64,000 nucleotides of DNA from Actinoplanes sp. NBC_00393. GTDB taxonomy: Bacteria > Actinomycetota > Actinomycetes > Mycobacteriales > Micromonosporaceae. Position 1 is the first letter of the stretch. The number at the start of each line of letters is the position of its first letter. Under the pieces are notes generated by a model. That model searched no databases, was not told the origin of the DNA, and saw nothing but the letters and a program-made list of their open reading frames with translations. The stretch is from positions 9,766,001 through 9,830,000 of the forward strand of contig NZ_CP107942.1 of assembly GCF_036053395.1 (NCBI RefSeq), written 5' to 3'. Shown piece after piece: positions 41,765 through 50,993 of the stretch. The translations under genes were made by a program, and so were the position numbers.

Positions 41765-43408
41765 TCAGTCCTCGGTCTCCGCCTGCAAGGCGGCCTCGGC
41801 CCTGGCCTGTTGCGCCGAGCGCTGGGCCAGCGGCAGCTCCGGCAGGAAGAAGACCACGACCAGGCCGATCAGCATGACGCCGAAGGCGATCAGGTAGACG
41901 ACGTGCACGCTGTCCGAGAAGCCGACCTTGAACGGGTGGGCGATCACGTCGGAGAGCTGGCTCAGGAACGACGTGTCGTTGAGCGCGTCGCTGCTGGTGG
42001 CGTGCTTGAGCAGCTCCTGCTGGGCCGGATCGGCCTGCAGCGCGGCCTGGAACTCGGGCGTCTTCTGCGCGCTGGTGAAGGCGTCGCGGATGTTGCCCGG
42101 CAGCACGTTGAACAGCACCGACAGGAAGACCGCGGTGCCCAGCGTGCCGCCCATCGAGCGGAAGAACGTCACCGCGCCGGTGGCCGTGCCGATCTCGCGT
42201 GGCGAGACCGCGTTCTGCACGGCGGTGATCATCGGCTGCATGTTGCTGCCCAGGCCGAGGCCCATCAGGACCATGACGAGCATGGTCTGCCACAGCGGGG
42301 TGTCCGCGCCGACCAGGGAGAACAGGAACAGCGCGATGACCATCAGGGTGCTGCCGACGATCGGGAAGATCCGGTAGCGGCCGGTCCGGGAGATCAGCTG
42401 GCCGGAGGTGATCGAGCCGGCCATGATGCCGACCACGAACGGGATCATCTGCAGGCCGGCCATGGTGGCCGAGGAGCCCTTCACGATCTGCAGGTAGAGC
42501 GGGACGGTCATCAGGCCGCCGAACATGGCCATGCCGAGGATCGTGCTGGAGGCGGCGCCGACCGCGACCGTGCGGTTGCCGAACAGCCGCAGCGGGAGCA
42601 GGGCCTCCTCCTTGTAGGCCCGCTCGGCCAGGATGAACCCGATCAGGCCGACCACGCCGATCACGTAGCAGGCGATCGCCCGGCCGGAGTCCCAGCCCCA
42701 GTCGCGGCCCTGCTCGGCGACGGTGAGCAGGGGCACCAGGCCGAGGATCAGGGTGAGCGCGCCGGGCCAGTCGATCCGGTGGTCGACGCGGTGGTGCGGC
42801 AGGTGCAGGACCTTGGCCACCACGGCCATCGCGGCGATGCCGATCGGCACGTTGATGAAGAACACCCAGCGCCAGCCGGCCGTGCCGAGGATGTTGTCGG
42901 CGCCGGCGAAGAACCCGCCGAGGATCGGGCCGAGCACGCTGGCGGTGCCGAAGACGGCGAGGAAGTAGCCCTGGTACTTGGCGCGTTCGCGGGGCGGGAC
43001 GATGTCGCCGATGATCGCCAGCGCGAGCGACATCAGGCCGCCGGCGCCGATGCCCTGGATGGCCCGGAAGGCGGCCAGCTGCCACATGTTGTCGGACAGG
43101 CCGCAGAGGAACGAGCCGACGATGAAGACGCCGATGGCGAACAGGAAGAACGGGCGCCGGCCGTAGATGTCGGACAACTTGCCGTACAGCGGCGTGGAGA
43201 TGGTCGAGGTGATCAGGAACGCCGTGGTCGCCCAGGCCTGCAGGTCGAAGCCGTGCAGGTCGTCAGCGATCGTACGGGTCGCGGTCGCCATGATCGTCTG
43301 ATCGAGGGCGGCCAGGAACATGCCCATCATCAGGCCGCCGAGGATCGTCAGGATCTGGCGGTGCGTGAATTCCACCGGCTTGACGGCCGCTGGGCTGGCG
43401 TGGCTCAC
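41765..43408 (-). CDS. DHA2-family (14-TMS) MFS drug efflux transporter
   Basis: 547 aa. MFS motif A is in GKLSDIYGRRPFFLF, motif C in GPILGGFF, and the N-terminal helix ends AALDQTIMATATRTIADDL, as in EmrB/QacA-type drug:H+ antiporters with fourteen helices. A large extracytoplasmic loop lies before the last helix. It begins inside the stop region of the upstream MarR gene (4-bp overlap), so MarR almost certainly controls it. Confidence 0.93.
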   Translation of the reverse strand: MSHASPAAVKPVEFTHRQILTILGGLMMGMFLAALDQTIMATATRTIADDLHGFDLQAWATTAFLITSTISTPLYGKLSDIYGRRPFFLFAIGVFIVGSFLCGLSDNMWQLAAFRAIQGIGAGGLMSLALAIIGDIVPPRERAKYQGYFLAVFGTASVLGPILGGFFAGADNILGTAGWRWVFFINVPIGIAAMAVVAKVLHLPHHRVDHRIDWPGALTLILGLVPLLTVAEQGRDWGWDSGRAIACYVIGVVGLIGFILAERAYKEEALLPLRLFGNRTVAVGAASSTILGMAMFGGLMTVPLYLQIVKGSSATMAGLQMIPFVVGIMAGSITSGQLISRTGRYRIFPIVGSTLMVIALFLFSLVGADTPLWQTMLVMVLMGLGLGSNMQPMITAVQNAVSPREIGTATGAVTFFRSMGGTLGTAVFLSVLFNVLPGNIRDAFTSAQKTPEFQAALQADPAQQELLKHATSSDALNDTSFLSQLSDVIAHPFKVGFSDSVHVVYLIAFGVMLIGLVVVFFLPELPLAQRSAQQARAEAALQAETED

Positions 43409-43878
43409 GGAATCTCCCGTGTGGGTGCGATCGGTTCGGTCTTGGGTAGCGCCTCGATCGAGCTGTTGAACTCTTCGAAGAGGTCGGTGAACGCGGTGAT
43501 TCGCTCGGCGGGCCAGTCGCTCAGCGCCTGGCCGAGGAGCGCCACCCGGGCGGCGCGCAGCCGCTCGCAGGCGGCCTCGCCGGCCTCGGTGACCGCCAGC
43601 CGGGAGGCCCGGCCGTCCACCGGGTCGGCCTCGCGCCGGGCCAGGCCCGCCTTCACCAGCTGAGCGACCTGCCGGCTGATCGTCGACGGGTCGGCCTGCT
43701 TGATCTCGGCGAGATCGGTGACCCGCATCGGGCCGGAGGACTGGAGCGGGAGGAGCAGCATCAGCGCGGAGAACTCCGCGCCGAGGTCACTCGTCCTCAG
43801 CATGCCCCGGAACCGCGTGCCCATCCGGACGAACCGCACGATCTCGTCGGCGAGCCGGGTGATGTCCTGCTCCTGCAT
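43405..43878 (-). CDS. MarR-family transcriptional regulator
   Basis: 157 aa. Winged helix with GPMRVTDLAEIKQADPSTISRQVAQLVKAGLARREADPVDGRASRLAVT, the typical helix-turn-helix plus wing. It is encoded directly upstream of, and overlapping by four bases, the DHA2 efflux gene and should repress the operon until a drug-like ligand binds. Its own promoter lies in the 9-base gap to the methyltransferase gene or further up, so readthrough from that gene is possible. Confidence 0.92.
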   Translation of the reverse strand: MQEQDITRLADEIVRFVRMGTRFRGMLRTSDLGAEFSALMLLLPLQSSGPMRVTDLAEIKQADPSTISRQVAQLVKAGLARREADPVDGRASRLAVTEAGEAACERLRAARVALLGQALSDWPAERITAFTDLFEEFNSSIEALPKTEPIAPTREIP

Positions 43879-43887
43879 GCTTGCACC

Positions 43888-44499
43888 CTACAACTTGTTG
43901 CGTGGACCACGCATTTTCCAGATGCCGGTCGTCAGGGACTCGGTTTCCTCCAGGACGGCCGGCACCGGAACGACGTACTCGGTGACCAGCTCGAAGAGAC
44001 GTTCCGGGAAATACCCGCGGCCGGGGTCGCCAACCAGCACGGACGCACCCCGTTGCTGGGCCGCGCGCAGCAGCGAGGTCATCGCCGGTGCGACGGTCGG
44101 GCTGTAGAAGACGTCCCCGGCGAGAACCACCTCGGGGTCGGTGACCCGGTCCGCCAGCGTCAGGTTGTTGGCGGCGGCGTTGCGGTGTGCGGCCGCGACC
44201 GCGGCCGGATCGATGTCGGCGGCCTCGACCTCGGCGGCGCCGCAGAAGGCGGCGGCGATCGCGGCCACGCCGGAGCCGGTCGCGACGTCGCGGACCCGGC
44301 GGCCGGCCACCTGGTCCGGATGGTCCAGCAGGTAGCGGGCGAGGGCCTGGCCGCCGGCCCAGGCGAACGCCCAGAACGGTGGTGGTTCGTCGCTGCGGAA
44401 CTCGCCGCCGGTCAGGTCGAACAGGCCGACCGGGCGGTCGACCAGGTGGAGCGAGAGTTCCGGGGTGAACGGGACGGGTTGCAGCTTCGTCGGCAGCAC
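43888..44499 (-). CDS. class I SAM methyltransferase (ETF-beta lysine methyltransferase-like)
   Basis: 203 aa. RRVRDVATGSGVAAIAAAFCGAAEVEAADIDPAAVAAAHRNA gives motifs I and II of Rossmann methyltransferases, and EVVLAGDVFYSPTVAP corresponds to motif IV. PPFWAFAWAGGQALARYLLDHP matches the nicotinamide N-methyltransferase/ETFBKMT-like group, which methylates lysines of partner proteins such as electron-transfer flavoprotein. Substrate not established. Confidence 0.85.
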   Translation of the reverse strand: MLPTKLQPVPFTPELSLHLVDRPVGLFDLTGGEFRSDEPPPFWAFAWAGGQALARYLLDHPDQVAGRRVRDVATGSGVAAIAAAFCGAAEVEAADIDPAAVAAAHRNAAANNLTLADRVTDPEVVLAGDVFYSPTVAPAMTSLLRAAQQRGASVLVGDPGRGYFPERLFELVTEYVVPVPAVLEETESLTTGIWKMRGPRNKL

Positions 44500-44520
44500 G
44501 CCGGTGATTCTGCTCCTCGT

Positions 44521-44598
44521 TCAGATCGGCTGTGCGGCGTTCCGGGCGTGCCGTCGCTCGCTCAGATCGGCTGGGCGGCGCTTTCCGGGCGTGCCATC
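44521..44598. repeat. duplicated 3' end of the SARP gene
   Basis: TCAGATCGGCTGTGCGGCG (44521) and TCAGATCGGCTGGGCGGCG (44562), each followed by TTCCGGGCGTGCC. The second copy encodes the C-terminus of the SARP gene; the first lies outside it. Confidence 0.75.
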
Positions 44599-45053
44599 AC
44601 GAGTTTTGCCCGGTACTCGGCGCGGGCCTCGGCTGCCCATGGGGCGTCCTCGCCCTCCAGCAGCGGGCGGGAGGCGAGGAAGGCCGCGGCGGTCAGCGGG
44701 CGTGCGGCGCGCTCGGCCGGGCGGCCGGCGGCGGCGCTGATCAGCGCGTCGAAGGTGGCGACGTCGATGCGAACCCGCTCCGGGTCCAGGAAGTAGAGGC
44801 CGCGGTGGCCGATGACGACGGAGTCACGGCCACGGGTACCCGGATCCAGGTGCTCACGGAGTATCTTGAGATCGCTCTTCACCGTGGCCGGTGTGATACC
44901 CAGCGTGTCGGCCAGCTCCACAAGCGACTGCTCACCCCGCAGCGCGAGGAGCGCGAGGAGGTGCCGCGGGCGCTCGCCACCGAAGTCGTCGCCGGCGAGG
45001 CGGATACCCCGGGTGCGGACCTCGACGTGGCCGAAGAGCTGGATGTCGTACAT
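44562..45053 (-). CDS. short SARP-like transcriptional regulator
   Basis: 163 aa from ATG 45053. The N-terminal winged helix has the OmpR/SARP pattern: MYDIQLFGHVEVRTRGIRL, RHLLALLALRGEQSLVELADTLG, then TVKSDLKILREHLDPG, and the first part of a BTAD-like region ending at VMARPESAAQPI. Full-size SARPs (AfsR/DnrI) are usually longer, so this is a minimal or truncated form. SARPs activate secondary-metabolite genes by binding direct repeats; no cluster is adjacent here. An upstream extension to 45098 is possible but less likely. Confidence 0.75.
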   Translation of the reverse strand: MYDIQLFGHVEVRTRGIRLAGDDFGGERPRHLLALLALRGEQSLVELADTLGITPATVKSDLKILREHLDPGTRGRDSVVIGHRGLYFLDPERVRIDVATFDALISAAAGRPAERAARPLTAAAFLASRPLLEGEDAPWAAEARAEYRAKLVMARPESAAQPI

Positions 45054-45278
45054 GATCAAAAACTGTGCGGCCGGGGGCCGTACGGCGGCAAGCCCCAATG
45101 CGAGGGGGTAAGTCGGCCGAAAGACTGGTTATCGCATCCGCTTGGCGGCATCCTTCTGTCGGCAGTACCGGCGCCGCCGGGCCCGGCGGCACAACGGGCA
45201 CCTGTTGGTAGGGCGGGCTTCGGTTCGGGTAATCCTTAGACTGCGCGGAGCCCGCCGGGCGATAGAGGAAGGTGACGT

Positions 45279-45935
45279 ATGGACAGCGACGAGGCGATCA
45301 GAGTGCTCGTCGTCGATGGCCACCAGACCTTCGCCGAGCTGCTCGGACACGCCCTCGCCGGGCAGTCCGACCTGCGGTGCGTGGGACATGCGCGGACCGG
45401 GGCGGAGGCACTGCGGCTCTGCGCCGAGCTGGTGCCGGACGTGATCGTTCTCGATCCGGAACTGTCCGATGCCGACGGGATCGCGATCACCGAGCTGATC
45501 CGGGTGCGCCAGCCCGACACTCGTGTGGTGATCCTCACTGCCAGCGAGGAGCAGGCGCTCGTGCGGCGTGCCACGGCGGCCGGTGCCGCCGGGTTCCTGT
45601 CGAAGAACGGTGCCCTCGGTGACGTGCTGAACGCGCTGCGCACCGCGCACGGCGGCGGGATGACGGTGTCCACCGACATCCTGGCCCGGCTGCTGCGCAG
45701 CACCACGCCGGTCAGCGCACCCCGCGGCGGTGGTCTCACCGCCCGCGAGGACGAGGTGTTGCAGCTGATGGCGGCCGGGTTGGACGCCCGGGCGGTGGCC
45801 CGTCGGCTGGGTATCAGCGTGCACACGTGCCGTGGTTATCAGAAGGCGGTTCTGGCCAAATTGGGCGCGCACAGTCAGCTCGAGGCGGTGGCGATCGCGA
45901 CCCGGCGTGGACTTGTGCGACCTGACCCGCGGTAA
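45279..45935 (+). CDS. orphan NarL/LuxR-type response regulator
   Basis: 218 aa from ATG 45279, behind GAGGAAGGTG. Receiver domain with phospho-acceptor Asp59 (VIVLDPELSD), switch Thr in VVILTAS and Lys in GFLSKNG; LuxR-type helix-turn-helix LTAREDEVLQLMAAGLDARAVARRLGISVHTCRGY. The acidic pocket is reduced: VVDGHQTFAELL has Gly14 where most have a second Asp. No cognate kinase is adjacent. DNA target unknown. Confidence 0.9.
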   Translation: MDSDEAIRVLVVDGHQTFAELLGHALAGQSDLRCVGHARTGAEALRLCAELVPDVIVLDPELSDADGIAITELIRVRQPDTRVVILTASEEQALVRRATAAGAAGFLSKNGALGDVLNALRTAHGGGMTVSTDILARLLRSTTPVSAPRGGGLTAREDEVLQLMAAGLDARAVARRLGISVHTCRGYQKAVLAKLGAHSQLEAVAIATRRGLVRPDPR

Positions 45936-46022
45936 ACCTTCCGGTCACTCATCCGACAGGCCGATTCATCCGTACTCCCTGCGGGGGCGTCAATGCGAGG
46001 GCGCTGGGGCAGGGAGGAAGCA

Positions 46023-47324
46023 GTGGACCGTACCGCTGTCGACACATCGTCGGAGCCGGTGGTGAGTGGGGTGGCCGAGGAAGGCTCGGCCGGTGCTTCG
46101 CCCTTGCCGAAGCGCACGCCGCAGGCGTCGCGGGCGGCTGAGGTTCCGTCCGATACGTCGGTGAACTGGTTCGGGGACACCCCGCCTTCGGCTGAGCCCA
46201 CGCCCACGCCCACGCCTGCGCCCGCGCCCGCGTCTTCGCCGCCGGCGTTCGGACCGGCCTCCCCGGCCGGGCCGGGGCGCGCCTCGTTCGGGTTCAGTGA
46301 CGGGCCGATCGGTGGGCTGCGCAATCCGGCCCGCAGCGCGACCGAGTCCGGTGAGCTGCCGGTTGTCCAGGTGGACGCGTCCGCGACGCCGCCCGCGGAT
46401 CCTGCTCCGGAGCCAACTCCCTGGATCCCGGTGCCGTTCGAGCCTGCCGCGCCGCGGGCGGCGACCGTCGACGGATGGGCGACCCCGGCCGTCGCCGCGC
46501 TGTGGCCCGGAGGCGACACCGGGCCGTCGGAACCCACGGTCTGGAGCGACACCCCCGCCGCTGCCCCGCCCCCGAGGCGCCGGCAGTCACGCCTGGTCTC
46601 CTTCGGGATGGCGCTGCTCGGGACGGTCGCCCTGGCCGCCCTCGCGCTGACCGGATTCGTCTACTACACCGGGCCGGACACCGAGCTCAGCCAGATGCTG
46701 CAGCTCGGCAAGAACGACGAACGGACGGTCAGCGGGGCGCTCGACGGGCGTACCGTCGCCACCTTCGAACTGCTCGCCGCGACCGACCGGGTCCGGCTGA
46801 GCGTCGCCGACCTCGGCACCGACCTGTACCGGATCAGCGCCCCGGACGGCGCCGGCATCCGCCCCAACCCGGAACTGCGCGAGGACCGGCTCACCCTGGA
46901 CCTGGCCCGCGACCAGGCCGGCACCGGCGGCGAGATCGAAGTGGTGCTGGCCGCCACGGTGCGCTGGACGCTGCGCTTCTCCGGGTACGCCGCCGAGCGC
47001 GTCCTCGACCTCAGCAACGGACGGGTCACCCGGATCGAACTGGTCGGCGGAACCCGGCGGGCCGAGATGACGCTCGCCGAGGCGGCCGGGACGGTCCCGA
47101 TGAAGATCACCGGCGGGATCGAGGAACTGGTGCTGCGCGCGCCCGCGGACAACCCGATCCGGGTGCGGGTCGGCGGCGGTGCGGCAACGGTCACGGCCGG
47201 CTCCCGCACGCTGCGTGACCTGCCGCCGGGTTCCACGCTGACGCCGAAGGACTGGCAGAAGGCGAACCGGTACGACGTCGACGCGGTCTCCGCCATCACC
47301 CAGCTGACCGTGGAGCAGTCCTGA
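46023..47324 (+). CDS. membrane protein with extracellular beta-rich domain
   Basis: 433 aa from GTG 46023, directly after GGGAGGAAG. Residues 1 to about 180 form a Pro/Ala/Thr-rich cytoplasmic region, one transmembrane helix follows (LVSFGMALLGTVALAALALTGFVYYTG), and the C-terminal ~220 residues form a regular beta-strand domain (VSGALDGRTVATFELLAATDRVRLSV ... ITGGIEELVLRAP) reminiscent of DUF4097-like adhesin folds. Function unknown. A terminator lies just beyond its stop. Confidence 0.75.
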   Translation: MDRTAVDTSSEPVVSGVAEEGSAGASPLPKRTPQASRAAEVPSDTSVNWFGDTPPSAEPTPTPTPAPAPASSPPAFGPASPAGPGRASFGFSDGPIGGLRNPARSATESGELPVVQVDASATPPADPAPEPTPWIPVPFEPAAPRAATVDGWATPAVAALWPGGDTGPSEPTVWSDTPAAAPPPRRRQSRLVSFGMALLGTVALAALALTGFVYYTGPDTELSQMLQLGKNDERTVSGALDGRTVATFELLAATDRVRLSVADLGTDLYRISAPDGAGIRPNPELREDRLTLDLARDQAGTGGEIEVVLAATVRWTLRFSGYAAERVLDLSNGRVTRIELVGGTRRAEMTLAEAAGTVPMKITGGIEELVLRAPADNPIRVRVGGGAATVTAGSRTLRDLPPGSTLTPKDWQKANRYDVDAVSAITQLTVEQS

Positions 47325-47356
47325 CCGGTGCGGCGCCCCTCCGGACGCCGCACCGG
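47325..47356. terminator. bidirectional hairpin terminator
   Basis: An 11-bp perfect stem CCGGTGCGGCG / CGCCGCACCGG with a 10-nt loop, adjacent to the stop at 47324 and before the convergent serA stop at 47365. Confidence 0.75.
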
Positions 47357-47364
47357 GCCGTTGC

Positions 47365-48594
47365 TCAGGACAGGACGCGCAGCCGGACCGTCTGCTCCAT
47401 CGAGCGCAGCTGCTCCAGCACCTCGTCGCTGTAGCCGCGGGCGATGTCGGTGATCAGGTAGCCGTACTCCCCGCGGGTGCTCAGCATCTGGCCCTCGACG
47501 TTGACACCGTGCTCGGCGAGGATCCGGTTGACCTGGGCCAGCACGCCCGGGGTGTTCTTGTGCATGTGCACGATGCGGTGCATGCCGGGCAGCTCGGGCA
47601 GGGTCACGCCCGGCAGGTTCACGCTGAGCGTGGTGTTGCCCTCGCTCACGAACTTGGCCAGCTTGTTCGCCACGAAGCCGCCGATGTCCGACTGGGCCTC
47701 CTCGGTCGAACCGCCGATGTGCGGGGTGAGGATCACGTTCGGCAGGCCACGCAGCTCGGAGAGGAACTCGTCGCCGCGGCCCTTCGGCTCCTTCGGGAAG
47801 ACGTCGACGGCGGCGCCGGACAGGTGCCCGCTCTTCAGCGCGTCCCGCAGGGCCAGGTGGTCGACGACGATGCCGCGCGACAGGTTGAGGAACAGGCTGC
47901 CCGGGCGCATCTTGGCGAACTGCTCGGCGCCGAAGAAACCGGCGTTGCCGGGGCGTCCGTCCACGTGCAGGGTGACGATGTCGCTGCTCTCCAGCAGCTC
48001 GTCCAGGCTGGCGCAGCGGTGCGCGTTGCTCAGGGCCAGCTTGTCGGCGGTGTCGTAGAACGAGACCGACATGCCCAGGTTCTCGGCGAGCACCGACAGC
48101 TGGGTGCCGATGTTCCCGTACCCGATGATGCCGAGACGGCGGCCGCGGATCTCGTGCGCGCCGTCCGCCGACTTGTCCCAGACGCCGGTGTGCATCAGCG
48201 CGTTCTTCTCGGTGAGCCGCCGGGTCAGCGCGATGATCTCGGCGATCGCCAGCTCGACCACCGAGCGGGTGTTGGAGAACGGCGCGTTGAAGACGGCCAC
48301 CCCACCGGCGGTGGCGGCCGGCAGGTCGATCTGGTCGGTGCCGATGCAGAACGCGCCGATGCCCACCAGCTTGTCGGCGGCCTCCAGCACCTTCGCGGTC
48401 ACCTGCGTCTTGGAGCGGATGCCGAGCAGGTTGACCCCGCGGATCCGCTCGATCAGCTCGGTCTCGTCGAGGGCGTTGCGCAGGGACTCGACCTGGAAGC
48501 CGTCCTCCTCGAGCCGGGACACCGCATCGGGGTGGATGCTCTCCAAAAGCAGGACTCGCACCTTGGCCTGGTCGATCATCATCTTCCGTTCCAT
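47365..48594 (-). CDS. serA: D-3-phosphoglycerate dehydrogenase
   Basis: About 409 aa from ATG 48594 (ATG 48582 or 48579 are alternatives). The first enzyme of serine synthesis: oxidises 3-phosphoglycerate with NAD. NAD-binding RRLGIIGYGNIGTQLSVLAENLG, catalytic Arg in NLSRGIVVD, Glu/His in PNVILTPHIGGSTEEAQ, and a C-terminal ACT domain (HKNTPGVLAQVNRILAEHGVNVEGQ) for serine feedback. It lacks the long ASB insert of mycobacterial SerA and resembles the E. coli-type length. Monocistronic. Confidence 0.94.
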   Translation of the reverse strand: MERKMMIDQAKVRVLLLESIHPDAVSRLEEDGFQVESLRNALDETELIERIRGVNLLGIRSKTQVTAKVLEAADKLVGIGAFCIGTDQIDLPAATAGGVAVFNAPFSNTRSVVELAIAEIIALTRRLTEKNALMHTGVWDKSADGAHEIRGRRLGIIGYGNIGTQLSVLAENLGMSVSFYDTADKLALSNAHRCASLDELLESSDIVTLHVDGRPGNAGFFGAEQFAKMRPGSLFLNLSRGIVVDHLALRDALKSGHLSGAAVDVFPKEPKGRGDEFLSELRGLPNVILTPHIGGSTEEAQSDIGGFVANKLAKFVSEGNTTLSVNLPGVTLPELPGMHRIVHMHKNTPGVLAQVNRILAEHGVNVEGQMLSTRGEYGYLITDIARGYSDEVLEQLRSMEQTVRLRVLS

Positions 48595-48761
48595 GTTTCG
48601 GTTGGCCGCCCGGGCCGCCACGCCGAAGCCCAGTTCACAGGGCGTCAAGCCTAGTCCCCCGGCGAGCGGGGCCCGGTGCGGTGTGCTTGAGGTCCCATCT
48701 GCCGGTCAACCCGTCAACTGTTACGGGCAGGCAGCGGGTGTGGTTCAGCTCCGTTTCGGCG

Positions 48762-49685
48762 TCACCTGGTCAGGGCGGTTCGCAGCCAGGGCAGCAGCGC
48801 GTCGCCCTGGAAACGCTGGAAGGCCCGGACCGTGGGCAGGCCCGGTGGCGGCGGGCGCCGGGACTGGCGCTGGAAGTAACCGGTCACGCCGGCGATCACC
48901 GCCACCGCGTCGTCCCGGTCGACGCCGGCCAGCACGCGGGCCGGGTCGCCGCCGTGCACGATCACGTTCACCGCCAGCAGCACCGAGTCCAGCCAGGCCG
49001 GGCCGAGGCAGCCCCACGGCCAGTCCACGATGATGATGCGGCCGTCTTCGCGTACCAGCATGTTGTCGGCCCGGATGTCACCGTGCACGAGGGTCTCCCC
49101 GGCGGAGATCGCGGTGATGCCGCGCGAAGCGGCGTCCGCCAGAAGGTCCAGGTGGTGTGCCGCCCAGGGATCGAGGTCGGCCGGCGGGCCGGCGGCCAGC
49201 GCCGCCCAGCCACCGAAGTCAGCAGCCAGATAGTCGGTCGCCCGGGGCAGGCCGGGCACCGGCGCCGGCGTGAGCGCGGCCGCCAGGTCGTGCAGCGCGG
49301 TCACGGCCGCATCGATCTCCGAAGAAACCCACGGGGTACGCGGATGCGCGCCGGCCACGTCCTGGAGGATCAGCACGACCCAGTCGTCCTCGTCGAAGCC
49401 GCCCAGCAGGCGGGGCACCGGCGCGTGGCCCGGCAGCGCGGCGGTGATCCGCAGCTCGCGCCGGGCCATGACGGCCGAGTCCGGGTTGATGGCGGGAGTC
49501 ACCGCCTTCACGAAGGCCCGCCGGCCGGAGGCGGTGCAGACCCGGTCGGCCGTGCCCGGCGAGAAACCGCCGGGCTGGGACCGGGCCTCGATGACCGGGC
49601 CGCCGCCGATGACATCCTCGACCCGGTGCCGGACCGGGACGGGGAGATCCGCCCAGCCGATCCGGACTCCGCTCGCTGTGACCAT
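48762..49685 (-). CDS. aminoglycoside-phosphotransferase-like kinase
   Basis: 307 aa from ATG 49685; a much longer frame upstream is spurious. ATP-site Lys in RRAFVKAVTP, catalytic loop ETLVHGDIRADNMLVRE (Asp and Asn present) and metal-binding Asp in IIIVDWPWGCLGPAW. The fold is shared by antibiotic phosphotransferases and kinases for choline, homoserine and other small alcohols; the substrate cannot be inferred. No neighbour suggests a pathway. Confidence 0.88.
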   Translation of the reverse strand: MVTASGVRIGWADLPVPVRHRVEDVIGGGPVIEARSQPGGFSPGTADRVCTASGRRAFVKAVTPAINPDSAVMARRELRITAALPGHAPVPRLLGGFDEDDWVVLILQDVAGAHPRTPWVSSEIDAAVTALHDLAAALTPAPVPGLPRATDYLAADFGGWAALAAGPPADLDPWAAHHLDLLADAASRGITAISAGETLVHGDIRADNMLVREDGRIIIVDWPWGCLGPAWLDSVLLAVNVIVHGGDPARVLAGVDRDDAVAVIAGVTGYFQRQSRRPPPPGLPTVRAFQRFQGDALLPWLRTALTR

Positions 49686-49758
49686 GCGGGGATCGTGGCA
49701 GGACCGGCCGCCACCGGGAAACGCATTTCTTGTCGTACCCGGGCGCGATGATGCGGGC

Positions 49759-49965
49759 ATGGTCATCGACAGCTCTGAGTCGGCGGCCCGCGAGTGGCGG
49801 GCCGATCTGCAGCAGCGGGCGGCGGAGGCGGCACGGCGCCGGGCAGCGCGTGCGGCCGCGCGGCGATCAGCCGCACAGCGCCGGGCACACGGTCTGGTGG
49901 AGCGCAACGCGGCCCGGCTGGCCCGAGCCCGGACCCGGGTGACTCCGGTCGGCCCGGATGGGTAG
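49759..49965 (+). CDS. small Arg/Ala-rich protein
   Basis: 68 aa from ATG 49759. Apart from an acidic start (VIDSSESAAREWRADLQ) it is a highly basic helix of Arg and Ala ending ARTRVTPVGPDG. It could be a nucleic-acid-binding or ribosome-associated peptide, or a spurious frame of high-GC DNA. The coherent start and lack of alternatives make a real gene somewhat more likely than not. Confidence 0.5.
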   Translation: MVIDSSESAAREWRADLQQRAAEAARRRAARAAARRSAAQRRAHGLVERNAARLARARTRVTPVGPDG

Positions 49966-50120
49966 ATGATGCCCCTTTGTAGATTTCGCCGACTCCCTGG
50001 TCGGTATGGTCGATGGAGCGAGGTTCGCGCGATCGGGTGACGCCGTGACCGCGACGCGAGCGACCGGTGCGGGGCCGTGCGGTTCGCGGCCCGCGGTCCG
50101 GCGGGGCAGCGAGGTGGGCG

Positions 50121-50993
50121 ATGGGGTCGCTGGGGTGGGCGGTCGGGCTCTCCCTGCTCTCTGCAGGCGCCTACGCGACCGCGGCCGTCGCCCAGGAGCG
50201 TCTCGCCGAGCACGGCCATCGTGGCTGGTCGCGGTGGGCGGTGGCGCTGCTGCTGACCGGCGCCGGGGTGGCGCTGCACGTGCTCGCGCTGAATTTCGGG
50301 ACGGTCGCGGTGGTGCAGGCGCTCGGCACGCTGACGTTGCTGTTCGCGCTGCCCATCGAGGTGATTCGGTACCACACCCGGATCAGCCGGGCGGCCTGGC
50401 TCGACGCCGGTCTGACCGTCGCCGGCCTGGCCGTGATCCTCTCCCTGTCGGTGGAGTCGGAGGCGCCGGCGCTGCTCACCGATCCAGCCACCCGGGGCCT
50501 CGCGACGGTCACCGCCGGGGCCGTCCTCGCCTGCTCGCTGGCGGCCTGGCGGGCCGGTCCCCGCTCGCGCGCGATGCTGCTCGCGGCGGCGTCGGGCACC
50601 GCCTTCGGGATCGCCTCGGTGCTGTCGAAAGCGGTGCTGGCCTCCTTCACCAACGGCGGGGTGGGCGCGGTGTCCGGCTTCGCCGCCGGGATGGTCGTGG
50701 CCTTCGCGCTCACCGGTTACGTGCTCGGCCAGCTCTCCTATCGGGGCGCCGGCCTGGCCACGCCGCTGGCCACGGTCAGCGTGACGAACCCGCTGGTCGC
50801 CGCACTCGCCGGGGTGCTCCTCTTCGAGGAGGGTGTCCGCTTCGGGGCGGCCGGCCTGCTCGCGGCCGGGGTGGCGGCCTTGGTCATGGGCTGGGGAGTG
50901 GTCGGTCTGGCCCGGCGGACCGCCGGCACGGGGACGGGCACGCGAAAGCCGTCGGGGGGCACGACTCCGACGCAGCCCGCGGCCACCGGTTAG
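50121..50993 (+). CDS. DMT-superfamily membrane transporter
   Basis: 290 aa from ATG 50121, behind GAGGTGGG. About nine to ten hydrophobic helices in an EamA/NIPA-like duplicated arrangement: GLSLLSAGAYATAAVAQERL, NFGTVAVVQALGTLTLLFALPIE, GTAFGIASVLSKAVL and ATPLATVSVTNPLVAALAGVLLFEEG. This arrangement and the C-terminal EEGVRFG are typical of DMT exporters. Substrate unknown. Single gene. Confidence 0.85.
   Translation: MGSLGWAVGLSLLSAGAYATAAVAQERLAEHGHRGWSRWAVALLLTGAGVALHVLALNFGTVAVVQALGTLTLLFALPIEVIRYHTRISRAAWLDAGLTVAGLAVILSLSVESEAPALLTDPATRGLATVTAGAVLACSLAAWRAGPRSRAMLLAAASGTAFGIASVLSKAVLASFTNGGVGAVSGFAAGMVVAFALTGYVLGQLSYRGAGLATPLATVSVTNPLVAALAGVLLFEEGVRFGAAGLLAAGVAALVMGWGVVGLARRTAGTGTGTRKPSGGTTPTQPAATG

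Noticed and set aside
41687..43663. A 658-aa plus-strand frame opposite the MFS efflux gene
   Set aside because: His/Asp/Gln-rich shadow of the transporter's codons, with no domain and no start signals.
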